From Polyangium fumosum (lineage in GTDB: Bacteria; Myxococcota_A; Polyangia; Polyangiales; Polyangiaceae), in the NCBI RefSeq assembly GCF_005144585.1, contig NZ_SSMQ01000008.1, positions 62,001-126,000 of the forward strand: a stretch of DNA of 64,000 nt. The letters are read 5' to 3'. Under the pieces are notes generated by a model. It was not told the DNA's origin. It worked only from the letters and a program-made list of their open reading frames with translations, and did not search any database. Positions 8,983 through 17,996 of this stretch are shown piece after piece. The stretch's first letter is position 1; the number at the start of each line of letters is the position of its first letter. The position numbers and the translations under genes are program-made.

Positions 8983-10017
8983 TCACGTCCCCTCCGCCTC
9001 CTTGCAGCAGCGGAACCCCTCCTCGTAGCCGTAATCGTCTTCCTTGTGGAACCCCACCGTCGGCCGGCAGCGGCCGCGCACCGGGCCCCACCAGCCGCCT
9101 TTCAGGCCGCTCCGGTTCGGGTATTTCTGCTTCGGCCGCACCACCCATTCGTTGATGTTGCCGTTCAGGTCGTACACCCCGAACGGCGACACGCAGCGCG
9201 GCATCGAGCCCGTCGGCAAGCGCTGGTCGAGCTTCTCCAGCTCCGCCTTGCACTCCGGGCGCTTCATGCACCGTTCGTACTTGAACAGCTTCTTTTCGCG
9301 TTTTCGATAGGGTTTGTCGATGTTGCACGCCGTGGGGTCGCGCTCGTAGCCGTACGTGTACGGCAGCATCGCCTCGCCCTCGCAGGCGAAGTTGAACTCG
9401 GCCTCCGCGCAGAGCCGCTTTCCTTTCGCCTCGCAGAGCTTCTGCGCGTCGCCCCACGAGACCAGGAGCGCCGGCAGCTCGCCTTTCTGGTTTGGCCATT
9501 CATAACGGTCCATGCAGAACCGCATCGGCGTGCGCTTCTTCGAGAGGCACACCGACGGCTCCTCGTACCGCATGCAACGCTCGCTCACCGTGCTCGCCCC
9601 GGAGCCCTCGCCCTGCTCGGAAGCTTTTTTCTTCTTTGCCTCGTCCTTCTCGAATTCGTCGTGGTGCTCCGTGCACCTCTGCTGCACGAGCGGGCAATAC
9701 GCGCCAGCCACGAGCACCATGTCGCCCGGACAACCCTCGCTCGTCCCAGGCAGCGACGCAGACGCATCCGCATTCGCATCCGCAAACGCATCGGCGTCCG
9801 CGTCCGCGTCTGCATCCGCATCCAGCGCTGCATCCGCGAGCGCGGCATCGAACTCGGCAGCCGCCTCCGCGGCTTCGATCGCGGCGTCCGCAGACGCGTC
9901 GGGCGCGGCCGGCGTGGAGCCGCCCGAGCACGCAGGGGCCGTCGCCGAGGTGGCGAGCGCGACGCAGAAAAGGAAGCCGAGGCCCAGCCTCGACGACGTC
10001 GTGTACCGTTCGCTCAT
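8983..10017 (-). CDS. Lipoprotein with FGE/SUMF1-type domain, 344 aa
   Basis: The signal peptide ends at a lipobox-like TAPAC. Residues about 35-85 form a low-complexity Ala/Asp repeat linker. The C-terminal 200 residues are a formylglycine-generating-enzyme (sulfatase-modifying factor) fold: DMVLVAGAYC, FCMDRYEWPN, VSWGDAQKLCEAKGKRLC, YDLNGNINEWV and the terminal GFRCC. The first of the two catalytic cysteines is absent (GGWWGPVRGRC keeps only the second), so it is probably a non-catalytic family member. Its ATG overlaps the stop of the upstream M28 peptidase gene (ATGA), indicating coupled translation. Confidence 0.8.
   Translation of the reverse strand: MSERYTTSSRLGLGFLFCVALATSATAPACSGGSTPAAPDASADAAIEAAEAAAEFDAALADAALDADADADADADAFADANADASASLPGTSEGCPGDMVLVAGAYCPLVQQRCTEHHDEFEKDEAKKKKASEQGEGSGASTVSERCMRYEEPSVCLSKKRTPMRFCMDRYEWPNQKGELPALLVSWGDAQKLCEAKGKRLCAEAEFNFACEGEAMLPYTYGYERDPTACNIDKPYRKREKKLFKYERCMKRPECKAELEKLDQRLPTGSMPRCVSPFGVYDLNGNINEWVVRPKQKYPNRSGLKGGWWGPVRGRCRPTVGFHKEDDYGYEEGFRCCKEAEGT
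9755..9835 (-). repeat. Degenerate 6-bp codon repeat encoding an Ala-Asp linker
   Basis: Alternating Ala and Asp codons (gcatcc/gcgtcc on the plus strand) repeat about a dozen times. They produce a flexible acidic linker that separates the lipid anchor from the FGE-like domain. Confidence 0.8.
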
Positions 10018-11918
10018 CGGCCCGGGGCGGGGATGATCTTCAGCGCCACGCGCTTGCCGTCGCGCTCGACCTCGACCGTGATCTCGCGACCCGGCTCCAG
10101 ATCGCCGAGCGCGAAGGTATAGTCGTGCACGTTCGTGATCTCGTGTTTGTCGAGCTTCACGATGATGTCCCCCGCCTGCAGGCCCGCGCGCGCCGCGGGT
10201 GCGTCCGGACGCACGCCCGTGAGCTTCACGCCCTTGCCCTGCCACGCGTAGTCCGGGATCGAGCCGAGCGAGACGCGGAAGGCTCGCCCGCCGCCCCCGC
10301 CGCCACCCTTGTGCGGATCGTGCGCCGCCGGCGCCTCCACGAACGCGAGCCGCTCCGGGCGCTCCGCGACCGCTTGCGTGAGGCGCGCGGCGAGCGTCGC
10401 GGCGAGGTCGATACCGCCCACATCGACCTTGTCGGCCGTGTCGCTCGGCTTGTGGTAGTCGTCGTGCACGCCCGTGAACAGGAACGCGACGGGCACACGC
10501 GCTGCCGTGAACGAGGCGTGATCACTCGCGCCGAAGCCCTCGGCGCCGAGCTTCAGCGTGAGCGAGAGACCCGTGTTCGCCGCGTTCACGAGCTCCGGCC
10601 ACGCTGCCGCCGTCCCCGTGCCGTCGACGACCAGCGTCCGGTCACGCATCCGCCCGACCATGTCCGCGTTGATCATCGCCGTCACCGAGCCGATCGGCAC
10701 GGGCGGGTGTTCCACCCAGTGCCGCGAACCCAGCGTGCCGAGCTCCTCCGCGCCGAACGCGATGAACACGATGTTCCGCGCGGGCTTCTCGGCGAGCTTC
10801 GAGAAACGCCGCGCCACGTCGAGCAGGAGCGCCGTCCCCGAGGCATTGTCGTCCGCGCCGTGGTGAATCTCGCGCGAGCCCGGCGCGCGCGAGTGCGACG
10901 TGCCGCCCTTGCCGAGGTGATCGTAGTGCGCGCCGACGACGACGTACTCCTCGGCCGTCTTCGTCCCCGCGCGGGCAGGAAGCCGCGCGACCACGTTCCA
11001 CGCGTCCGCGAACGTCGGCTCGATCCGCGTCGCCACGGAGAGCTCCGTGCCCGCGAGCGCCTTCGGCTTCACGGCGGCCTTCGGCGCGCTCACCGCAGCG
11101 TCGTCCCACTTGATCTCCGGGAACAACGCCTTCGCCGCGCTCCGCTTGATCACCACGGCGGGGATGCCCATCCCGCTCGCGTTCTCCGGCGCGGCGGGCA
11201 GCTCCTCGCCTGCGGCCACCACGATCGCCGCGACGGCCTTGTGCTCGCGGGCCGTGCGCAGCTTGTACCGCACGCTCTTGAAGTCGCGCAGCGCCTCGGC
11301 GTTCTTGCCGCCGGACTCGGGCTTCGGCGCGCCGTCCACGATCAGCGCCACCTTCCCGGCGATCTCCTTGCCTGCGTAGTCGTCCCACGACGCCGCGGGC
11401 GCCGTCACGCCGTGTCCGACGAACACGACCTCGCCCTTCGCGTCGCCCGTCTGCGCGCCTTCCGCCGTGATCACGTCGGCCGCTGCGGGCGTCTTCGCCG
11501 CCTTCTGCCCCTTCTTCGCGAGCGAGACCGTCGGCGCTTCGACCTTCGCGCCGACGCGCGCGGAGAACTTCTGCTTGAAGCTCTTCCCGCTCCCGTCCGC
11601 ATCTCCGAACGCCTCGAGCCCGAGCTCGCGGAAGCGCTTCTCCACGTGCTCGGCGGCTTGCTGCGCGCCCGGATCGCCCGTGCCGCGACCGGCGAACGCG
11701 TCCGACGCGAGTTGCTTCACGTCCGCGTCGATCCGCTGCGGATCCCCTTTTTCGATGGGGTTTTCCGCCTTCGGCGCCGCCGCTTGGGCCAGCTCCAGCG
11801 GCACGGGCGGCGGCGGGGTGACGGGCTCGGCCGCGGGGCCACAGGCGGCGAGCAGGGCGAGGAGGGACGCGTGGATCGCGAGGCGCCCACGCAGGCGCGG
11901 CAGGAGGGTCGGCTTCAC
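10014..11918 (-). CDS. M28-family zinc metallopeptidase with PA insert and C-terminal PDZ domain, 634 aa
   Basis: A lipoprotein aminopeptidase-type enzyme of the envelope. The signal peptide ends in LLAAC. Zinc-ligand motifs of M28 are VVGAHYDHLG, HGADDNASGTA, FGAEELGTLGS, INADMVGR and SDHASF, in the right order (about residues 330-490). Before them lies a PA-type protease-associated domain (about residues 120-290). The last 95 residues form a PDZ domain (GVRPDAPAARAGLQAGDIIVKL), which may position substrates. The start is GTG, preceded 7 bases upstream by TAGAGG. The gene is coupled to the downstream FGE-like gene. Confidence 0.9.
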   Translation of the reverse strand: MKPTLLPRLRGRLAIHASLLALLAACGPAAEPVTPPPPVPLELAQAAAPKAENPIEKGDPQRIDADVKQLASDAFAGRGTGDPGAQQAAEHVEKRFRELGLEAFGDADGSGKSFKQKFSARVGAKVEAPTVSLAKKGQKAAKTPAAADVITAEGAQTGDAKGEVVFVGHGVTAPAASWDDYAGKEIAGKVALIVDGAPKPESGGKNAEALRDFKSVRYKLRTAREHKAVAAIVVAAGEELPAAPENASGMGIPAVVIKRSAAKALFPEIKWDDAAVSAPKAAVKPKALAGTELSVATRIEPTFADAWNVVARLPARAGTKTAEEYVVVGAHYDHLGKGGTSHSRAPGSREIHHGADDNASGTALLLDVARRFSKLAEKPARNIVFIAFGAEELGTLGSRHWVEHPPVPIGSVTAMINADMVGRMRDRTLVVDGTGTAAAWPELVNAANTGLSLTLKLGAEGFGASDHASFTAARVPVAFLFTGVHDDYHKPSDTADKVDVGGIDLAATLAARLTQAVAERPERLAFVEAPAAHDPHKGGGGGGGRAFRVSLGSIPDYAWQGKGVKLTGVRPDAPAARAGLQAGDIIVKLDKHEITNVHDYTFALGDLEPGREITVEVERDGKRVALKIIPAPGR

Positions 11919-11925
11919 GCCAACG

Positions 11926-11931
11926 CCTCTA
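11926..11931 (-). promoter_or_regulatory. -10-like TAGAGG box, leaderless GTG start of the M28 peptidase
   Basis: TAGAGG ends 7 bases before the GTG start codon at 11918. This spacing would place the transcription start at or beside the codon itself. Confidence 0.4.
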
Positions 11932-11988
11932 CCACGAACGGGGGTGCGGGGGCATAACTCGGCTTGTCCGAGCTATGCCCCCAGGTGA

Positions 11989-12402
11989 TCACCAGGGGGA
12001 TGACTTCTGGGCCGTGCGTACGAGCTCGACGGCGCGGCGGCCGATGTACTCCTCGACGTCGGCGGGCGCGATGTGCCGATCCTTGGCGAAGTCGAACTCG
12101 CGCGGCTTGCCGTCGCCGAACGTCACGCGCACGACGGCCGCGTCCCGGGCGAGCTCCACGCGCAGGCTGAAATCGCCGAGCTTCAGCTTGTAGTCGTCCG
12201 CCTGCTCGCCGAACGTGGGCACTTGCCCCTTGTCGCGCAGCCGGTCGCGGGTGAAGCGCAGCGCCTCGGCGCCCAGCGAGAGCGCGGCCTCGGCCGTGTG
12301 GAGCGCCTCTTGGACGCGCTTTCGATGCCGTTCCTGCTCCTCGGCGTCGCGCTCCGCTTTGGTCTTCGCTGCCTCGATGAGCTCGTCTCGCCAGCTTGCC
12401 AC
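11989..12402 (-). CDS. Conserved-looking cytoplasmic protein of unknown function, 137 aa
   Basis: No recognised family. The N-terminal half is a long charged helix (ELIEAAKTKAERDAEEQERHRKRVQEALHTAEAAL), probably a coiled coil. The C-terminal half has alternating beta-like strands (YKLKLGDFSLRVEL, AAVVRVTFGDG) and ends in a helix. There is no signal or membrane segment. It begins 26 bases downstream of the MscS-like gene on the same strand, so it may share its transcript. Coding character is supported by GC-rich third positions and lack of a better frame. Confidence 0.65.
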   Translation of the reverse strand: MASWRDELIEAAKTKAERDAEEQERHRKRVQEALHTAEAALSLGAEALRFTRDRLRDKGQVPTFGEQADDYKLKLGDFSLRVELARDAAVVRVTFGDGKPREFDFAKDRHIAPADVEEYIGRRAVELVRTAQKSSPW

Positions 12403-12427
12403 GGGGCCTCCTCGTCTCGGACTTTTG

Positions 12428-13657
12428 TCACGTATCCTTCAGATCGGTCGCGCTGTAAAGCCTCACCGCTTGGGCCTCCTTTTCGGCCGGGCGCGGCTGC
12501 GGAGGGGACGGATACGACGCCACGTGGACCGTCTGCGTCGGAAACGCAAACGCCGAGCCGTTTTTCTCGACGATTTCCATCAACCCGAGCAGGATCTCCT
12601 CCCGCCACGTAAGAAACTCCGTCCACTCGGAGGAGTCGAACCAGACCATCACCTCGATCGTCAGCGCCGACTCGCCCAAGCCGATCAGGTTCACGTTGAT
12701 CGCGTCGGGGTAGATGCCCGGCCGCTCGGCGAGATAACCGCGCATCTCCTCCACGATCCGCCGCACGACGGCGGGGCGCGTCGAATACACGAGGCCCATC
12801 TTCACGTGCAGACGCAGCCGGTCGCGGGCGCTGTAGTTCTCGATCCGCATGTCCGACAGCCGCCCGTTCGGCATCGTCACGAGCGTCCGGTCGAGCGTCC
12901 GGATCCGCGTCGAGCGCAGGCCAATCTGCTCCACGGTCCCCACGAGATCGTCGACCTTCACGTAATCGCCGATGTGCAGCGGCCGGTCCACGCCGATCGT
13001 GAACGAGCCGAACAGGTTCTCCAGCGTCTTCTGGCTCGCGAGCGCGACGGCGATGCCGCCGATCCCGAGGCCCGCGATGATCCCCGTCACCTGGAGCCCG
13101 AGCTGCCCGAGCACCACGATGAACCCGAAAACCACGAGCAGGACCTTCGCGGCCTTCGTCGAGATCGCCACGAGCGAGAGCGCGCCGCCGCGATCCTTCG
13201 TGTCGCCCGCCTTCGCGATCCGCGCCCCCACGCGGTGGGCGAGCACGTCGAGCAGGCCGAAAAGGCCCCAGAGCAGGCTCGCGACGAGCAACGCGTCGAC
13301 GCCGCGGCCCACCACGTCGCTCGCCGCGCGGCGCAGCGCGATCGCCGGCTCCACGGACCAGAACGCTGTCGTCCCGAAGAAGAGCGTCGCGGGCCCGCGG
13401 AGCGCGACGAGCAGCTCGTCGTCCCACTTCGTCGCCGTGCGCCGGGCGATCGGCATCGTGAGGCGCACGAACAGCGCGGACACGAGGGCGCCGATGAGCA
13501 TCGAGAGCACGAACGCGAGCGGCAGCGCGACCCACTGCCACATGGCCACGCCGTACACCGACTTCGTGTACGCCCAGGTGGGGAGGTTGCGGATCACCCA
13601 TCCCGGCGTCACGCCGGGCTGCGCGGCGAACAGGGGGATCGGCAGTTCGTCCAGCAT
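12428..13657 (-). CDS. MscS-family mechanosensitive ion channel, 409 aa
   Basis: An inner-membrane channel that opens under membrane tension. Hydrophobic helices span about residues 35-60, 85-105, 125-145 and 165-185. They are followed by the pore-lining helix of MscS type (GIIAGLGIGGIAVALASQKTLENLFGSF) and the cytoplasmic beta domain, with GDYVKVDDLVGTVEQIGLRSTRIRTLDRTLVTMPN typical of the family. The C-terminal 25 residues are proline-rich. The ATG is preceded 7 bases upstream by TACAGT without a ribosome-binding site. The gene diverges from the hydrolase gene at 13704, with only 46 bases between starts. Confidence 0.9.
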   Translation of the reverse strand: MLDELPIPLFAAQPGVTPGWVIRNLPTWAYTKSVYGVAMWQWVALPLAFVLSMLIGALVSALFVRLTMPIARRTATKWDDELLVALRGPATLFFGTTAFWSVEPAIALRRAASDVVGRGVDALLVASLLWGLFGLLDVLAHRVGARIAKAGDTKDRGGALSLVAISTKAAKVLLVVFGFIVVLGQLGLQVTGIIAGLGIGGIAVALASQKTLENLFGSFTIGVDRPLHIGDYVKVDDLVGTVEQIGLRSTRIRTLDRTLVTMPNGRLSDMRIENYSARDRLRLHVKMGLVYSTRPAVVRRIVEEMRGYLAERPGIYPDAINVNLIGLGESALTIEVMVWFDSSEWTEFLTWREEILLGLMEIVEKNGSAFAFPTQTVHVASYPSPPQPRPAEKEAQAVRLYSATDLKDT

Positions 13658-13664
13658 GGCGCGC

Positions 13665-13696
13665 ACTGTAGCGAAGGATGCGGCGCGTGGTAGCCT
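13665..13696. promoter_or_regulatory. Face-to-face -10 boxes of two divergent, apparently leaderless genes
   Basis: TACAGT on the minus strand (13665-13670) ends 7 bases before the MscS ATG. TAGCCT on the plus strand (13691-13696) ends 7 bases before the hydrolase ATG. The two promoters must overlap within the 46-base intergenic gap. Confidence 0.45.
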
Positions 13697-13703
13697 CGTC
13701 TCC

Positions 13704-14591
13704 ATGATCGCAATCGGGCCTGTCTCCGCCCGGACCGACGACGGCTGGCACCTGCGCGGCGAGGTCCTCGCCGAAGGCGCGCGGCCCGCGGTGGCGCTGC
13801 TCCTGCACGCGATGATGGCGAGCCGCAGGAGCATGGACAAACCACGCGGCGCGGGCCTCGCCGCGACCCTCGCCGCGGCCGGGCTCTCGGTCGTCTCCAT
13901 GGACCTGCGCGGCCACGGCGAGAGCGGCCCCTCCGCGCGGGAAGGCGCGCGGTACACGTACGACGATTGCGTCCTCTTCGACGTCCCCGCGCTCGTCGGC
14001 CTCACCCGCTCCCTGTTCCCGGACAAGCGCGTGATCGTCGTCGGCCACAGCCTCGGCGCACACGCAGCGCTCGTGTCGGCCGGCGTTTTTCCGGACAAGG
14101 CCCCCGACGCGATCGCCTCGATCGCCGGGAACTTCTGGTTCCCTTCGGACGAACCGAGCGCCGCGCGGCGCGCCGCGAAGGCGGCCACGCTCCGGACCTG
14201 GCTCGCCGCGGCGGAGGCCGTCGGCTATTTTGACCCCAAACCATTACGCATCGGCACGGACGCCGTCGCCTTGCCGTACATCCGCCAGTTCTGGAAGGTG
14301 TGGTCCTCCGATCGCTACGGCAGCATCGACGATCGGTACGATTATGCGGAGGCGCTCACCCGCGTCGCCTGCCCGGTCCTCGCCGTGGCGAGCGAGGGCG
14401 ACAAACTCCTCGCGCACCCCGCCTCCGTCACGCGTTTCTTCTCCCGCATCGGCAGCGCGGAGAAGAGGCTGCGCGTCGTGACGCACGCCGAGCACGAAGG
14501 CCGCGCGCCGGATCACATGGGGCTCGTGACCGACGCGCGCTCGCTTCCCGTCTGGCGCGAAATCGCGCAATGGGCGGCCGCGCTCGCCTGA
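13704..14591 (+). CDS. Alpha/beta-hydrolase fold protein, 295 aa
   Basis: A serine hydrolase of the esterase/lysophospholipase-like group. LLLHAMMAS precedes the oxyanion region, DLRGHGES follows strand 4, and the nucleophile elbow is VVGHSLGAH (Ser about residue 116). VACPVLAVASEGDKL gives the acidic residue, and HAEHEGRAPDH may supply the catalytic His near the C-terminus. There is no signal peptide, so it should be cytoplasmic. The substrate is unknown. It is convergent with the M15-like lipoprotein gene, 7 bases away. Confidence 0.82.
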   Translation: MIAIGPVSARTDDGWHLRGEVLAEGARPAVALLLHAMMASRRSMDKPRGAGLAATLAAAGLSVVSMDLRGHGESGPSAREGARYTYDDCVLFDVPALVGLTRSLFPDKRVIVVGHSLGAHAALVSAGVFPDKAPDAIASIAGNFWFPSDEPSAARRAAKAATLRTWLAAAEAVGYFDPKPLRIGTDAVALPYIRQFWKVWSSDRYGSIDDRYDYAEALTRVACPVLAVASEGDKLLAHPASVTRFFSRIGSAEKRLRVVTHAEHEGRAPDHMGLVTDARSLPVWREIAQWAAALA

Positions 14592-14598
14592 CGCGCCT

Positions 14599-15315
14599 TC
14601 AATCGACCTGCAAATGCCAGTGCGGCGGCGCCGACTCTTCGAGCAGGGTCACGCCTTTCGCGTCGTTCACGGCCGCGACGAATGCCTTCTTGTCGGACGA
14701 CGACATGTCGCGGCTTCGCACGTCCACGGCCCCCGCGCGGAGGTGCGCCGAAATGTACACGCCGCGGGCGATCTGCGATTTGAGCACCTCGTACATCGCG
14801 GCCACGACGTCGTCCGGCTCCTTCCGCGCCGCGCGTGCTTTCTCGTAGGCCTGCGTGATCTCGCGCGCGGCCTCCTTGTTCCGGTAGAGCCGGAGCGGAT
14901 CCCCGCCGACGCGCAGCATCTTGTACATGGCCTTGGCCTGCCGCGCCGCGTCCCGCGTCCCGCTCGTGACCGTGACGTGTTTTCCCGTCCGCCGGAAGTA
15001 CGCCTCGTCGATCGCGTCGACCTTGTCCGCGACCGGATCCGGCAGCGTCACGTCCGCGACGGCATTCCAGGCCGGCGGTTTTCCCCGTGGTGTCGACTTT
15101 TCGAGGCGCGGCGGCGATAACGGCGGACGGGCGGCTTCTTCGGGCGACAGGTTGGGCAGATCGTCGCAGTCGAGGGCGAGCGCGGCGCGTGGTTCGGCCG
15201 TGGAGAGGGGCGGCAGAAGGAAGGACGCGTCGAGCTCCGCGACCTCGCGCGAGCAGCCTGCGCCGAGGGCGAGCGCGCAGGCGAGGGCGACCGTTCGGAC
15301 GAGCGAGCTCCGCAT
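14599..15315 (-). CDS. Lipoprotein with M15-like (D-Ala-D-Ala peptidase type) domain, 238 aa
   Basis: The N-terminus MRSSLVRTVALACALALGAGC is a lipoprotein signal. The C-terminal 150 residues show the M15/VanY-like zinc pattern: SGTRDAARQAKAMY, then SAHLRAGAVDVR (S-x-H-x-x-G-x-A-x-D form) and the final PPHWHLQVD with the His-x-His pair. This suggests a peptidoglycan peptide hydrolase or binder in the envelope. A start eight codons upstream (15336) would add residues ahead of the signal peptide and is less likely. Confidence 0.72.
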   Translation of the reverse strand: MRSSLVRTVALACALALGAGCSREVAELDASFLLPPLSTAEPRAALALDCDDLPNLSPEEAARPPLSPPRLEKSTPRGKPPAWNAVADVTLPDPVADKVDAIDEAYFRRTGKHVTVTSGTRDAARQAKAMYKMLRVGGDPLRLYRNKEAAREITQAYEKARAARKEPDDVVAAMYEVLKSQIARGVYISAHLRAGAVDVRSRDMSSSDKKAFVAAVNDAKGVTLLEESAPPHWHLQVD

Positions 15316-15459
15316 GGGGCGCCCGCGATGTTGCACCGGACAGCCGGGGGCGCCAAAAAAAGCGCGGTCCTTTCGCGACGCTGCGGGATATTCTCGGCGA
15401 AATCTGCGGTAGAACGGGCAGACCGGGCTAGACTACCGGGCTGCCCAGGAGACGACGTC

Positions 15460-17022
15460 ATGAGCGCCCCTCGCACGAATGGCACCGCGGCCCCTCGCAT
15501 GCGCCCGCTCACCGGCGCGGAGTACCTCGAGAGCCTGCGCGACGGGCGTGACGTCTGGATCCGCGGCGAGCGCGTCACCGACCTGCCAAACCACCCGGTC
15601 TTCCGCAACGCCACGCGGATGCTCGCGCGCCTCTACGACGCCCTGCACGATCCCGCGCGGCAAAGCGCGCTCACGGCCGAGACGGCCCTCGGCTCGGGCG
15701 CCCGGACGCACCGCTTCTTCTGCGTCCCGCGGAGCATCGACGATCTCGTGGCGACGCGCGACGCCATCGCAGAATGGGCGCGCATCACGTACGGCTGGAT
15801 GGGGCAAAGCCCGGAGGAAGGCGCGAGCCTCGTCGCGACGCTCGGCGCCGCGCCCGAGGTCTATGGCCGCTTCGCCGACAACGCGCGGACCTGGTATCGC
15901 AATGCGAGCACGCAGGCCCTCTTTTTCCATCACGCGATGCTCGAACGACGCACGCACCCGCCGAATGCCGCGGCCCCGGCGCCTCTCTACGTCGAGCGCG
16001 AGACCGACGCGGGGATCGTCCTCAATGGCGCGACGCCCGTCCCTTCGGTCGCGGCGCTCTCCCATGGGAGCTTCGTCGTGCATCCGGGGATCGTGGGCGA
16101 CGAGGAGATCCCCCTCTCGTTCGTCGTGCCCATGGGCAGCCGCGGCGTGAAGCTGCAATGCCGCGCGAGCGCCACCACGAACACGAAGCTCCACGGCAGC
16201 CCCTTCGACCACCCGCTGACGAGCCGCCTCGAAGAGGACGACGCCGTCCTTTCGTTCGACGAGGTCCTCGTCCCCTGGGAAAACGTATTTCTGTATCGCG
16301 ACGAAGGCGGCCGAGCCGCGGCCATCCAGCGCGCCTCCTTCGCCGCGCGCGCGAGCTTCCAGGAGTGCACGCGCCTCAGCATCAAGCTCGAATTCCTCGC
16401 GGGCCTGCTTTTGCGCTCCGTCGAGGCGGCGGGCACGGGCGGCTCGCCGGAGGTACGCGCCGCGCTCGGCGAAGTCCTCTCCTACCGCAATCTGTTCTGG
16501 GGCCTGACCGAGGCGCAGGCGCGGGTCCCGGCGCCCTGGGCGAACGGCGCCTTGCTCCCGAACCCCGAACATGGTTTGTCCTTCCGCATCTTTTCGACCC
16601 TCGCTTATCCGCGGCTGCGCGACGTCATCGAGCGGGCGGTGGGCACCGGCCAGGTCTTCCTCTCCGCGAACGCGAGCGACTTCATGAACCCCGAGACGCG
16701 GGCGTACCTCGAGCGCTTCGTGCGTGGCGAGAATGGCTACACCGCGCTCGATCGGGTCAAGCTCACGAAGCTGCTCTGGGACGCGCTCGGCGGCCAGATC
16801 GACAGCCATTTCGCCTCGGGCGACCGCCTGGAGAGCGCCGACGACATGCGCATCGACGTGCTCTCCGCGGCCACCACGAGTGGCCTCGCCGAGCGCTGCA
16901 AGGCCTTCGCGGGCCGCTGCCTCGACGAGTACGACCTCCAAGGTTGGCGCACCAAGGATCTCTTCACGCCGAACGAGCTCGTCCCGGTCGTCTCCTCGCG
17001 GAGGCGGCCGTCGTCGTGGTGA
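15460..17022 (+). CDS. HpaB/PvcC-family FADH2-dependent aromatic hydroxylase, 520 aa
   Basis: Oxygenase component family of two-component flavin monooxygenases, acting on phenolic substrates with FADH2 from a separate reductase. The N-terminal LTGAEYLESLRDGRDVWIRGERV is characteristic. The family's central HAMLERRTHPPN, SFVVPMGSRGVKLQCR and FDEVLVPWENVFLYRD segments are present, and the length matches. Regulation is unclear; CAGGAG at 15447-15452 serves as ribosome-binding site. No reductase gene (HpaC) lies nearby. The substrate is unknown: 4-hydroxyphenylacetate and secondary-metabolite phenols are both possible. Confidence 0.85.
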   Translation: MSAPRTNGTAAPRMRPLTGAEYLESLRDGRDVWIRGERVTDLPNHPVFRNATRMLARLYDALHDPARQSALTAETALGSGARTHRFFCVPRSIDDLVATRDAIAEWARITYGWMGQSPEEGASLVATLGAAPEVYGRFADNARTWYRNASTQALFFHHAMLERRTHPPNAAAPAPLYVERETDAGIVLNGATPVPSVAALSHGSFVVHPGIVGDEEIPLSFVVPMGSRGVKLQCRASATTNTKLHGSPFDHPLTSRLEEDDAVLSFDEVLVPWENVFLYRDEGGRAAAIQRASFAARASFQECTRLSIKLEFLAGLLLRSVEAAGTGGSPEVRAALGEVLSYRNLFWGLTEAQARVPAPWANGALLPNPEHGLSFRIFSTLAYPRLRDVIERAVGTGQVFLSANASDFMNPETRAYLERFVRGENGYTALDRVKLTKLLWDALGGQIDSHFASGDRLESADDMRIDVLSAATTSGLAERCKAFAGRCLDEYDLQGWRTKDLFTPNELVPVVSSRRRPSSW

Positions 17023-17037
17023 AGCCGCGGCCTCGCC

Positions 17038-17892
17038 TCAGAAAAACCCTTCCAGCGCGATCGCGCAAAGCTCCGCAGGCCGCTCGGGATCGTCGGGATC
17101 GGTGACGGCCCAGATCGTCTTTCGCTCCGGATCGAACGTGATCCCCTCGACCTTGCGGCACGAGCCCTCCCCCGAGGGTTCTTCGAGCATGGCATAACGC
17201 GCCTGCTCGCCCGTGACAAACCCAACGGCGGCGCCCACGACCGGTCCGTCGTCGATTGCGTTCGGCGTCCCCTCGGCGACGGCGAGGTAAAGCGTCCGCC
17301 CGCCGAACGCCGACGCGTCCGTGAAATGCAGCGGCACGCCCTCCGCGAATCCGAGGTCGTACGACGTGTGCCCGAAAATCTCCACCGCGTGGCCTTGGAG
17401 CACGCTCCCGGCCACATCCACGGTCGCGCTCGCCCCGGGCCCCGCGCCGCGATGAAAGAGGCGCAAGACCTCGCCCGCCAGCAACGCGCCCTCGATGTTC
17501 GGCCGGACGCCGATCCGCGCCTCGACGGCGTCGAAGAGCGGCCCGAGGTCCGTGACCTGCACGCGGCCCGAATCGAGATCCACCGACGCCTTGTGCCGAC
17601 GCACAGCCGCGGAGCCCGACCCGAGCACGGTCACGACCCGCCCCGGCCCCACGAACGCAGCCTCGAAATCCGGTTTTTTGGATTTCGGCAGCTCGTCCCC
17701 GCTCCCTTCGAGCCTCACGCGCGACATCACCCCCGACGCCGGATCGACCCACACCACGGAGAAGGCGTCGTCCTGGATCACGAGCAATCGTTGGTCGTGC
17801 CAAACCAGCGCCGATCCCGCTCGCACCCCGGGCAGGGGCCGGGACGTGAGGATGCGGGCGCGCAAATGGGGATCCAGGGAGGCTTTGATCAC
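17038..17892 (-). CDS. Predicted beta-propeller-like protein of unknown function, 284 aa
   Basis: No signal peptide or TM is seen. Short beta-rich blocks repeat (SALVWHDQRLLVIQDD, FAVVWVDPASGVMSRV-like, FEAAFVGPGRVVTVLG, VEGITFDPERKTIWAVTDPDDP), consistent with a propeller of the phytase/SdiA-regulated type. The last block, KVEGITFDPE..IWAVTDPDDPERPAEL, is typical of proteins grouped as uncharacterised domain families in myxobacteria. The GTG start follows a TAAGAG box by 8 bases. The gene is divergent from glgE with a 104-base gap. Function unknown. Confidence 0.68.
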   Translation of the reverse strand: MIKASLDPHLRARILTSRPLPGVRAGSALVWHDQRLLVIQDDAFSVVWVDPASGVMSRVRLEGSGDELPKSKKPDFEAAFVGPGRVVTVLGSGSAAVRRHKASVDLDSGRVQVTDLGPLFDAVEARIGVRPNIEGALLAGEVLRLFHRGAGPGASATVDVAGSVLQGHAVEIFGHTSYDLGFAEGVPLHFTDASAFGGRTLYLAVAEGTPNAIDDGPVVGAAVGFVTGEQARYAMLEEPSGEGSCRKVEGITFDPERKTIWAVTDPDDPERPAELCAIALEGFF

Positions 17893-17900
17893 GACGTCCG

Positions 17901-17906
17901 CTCTTA
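17901..17906 (-). promoter_or_regulatory. -10-like TAAGAG box, leaderless GTG start
   Basis: TAAGAG ends 8 bases before the GTG at 17892, with no ribosome-binding site. It lies within the 104-base gap shared with the divergent glgE promoter region. Confidence 0.35.
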
Positions 17907-17996
17907 CCCTGGACCTCGGCCGGACGACAACCTTTCTCTTCCCGGGCCCGCCCGCTCGGACAACTCCCCTCGCCTGCGGCGCATCGAAGCGCCTCG

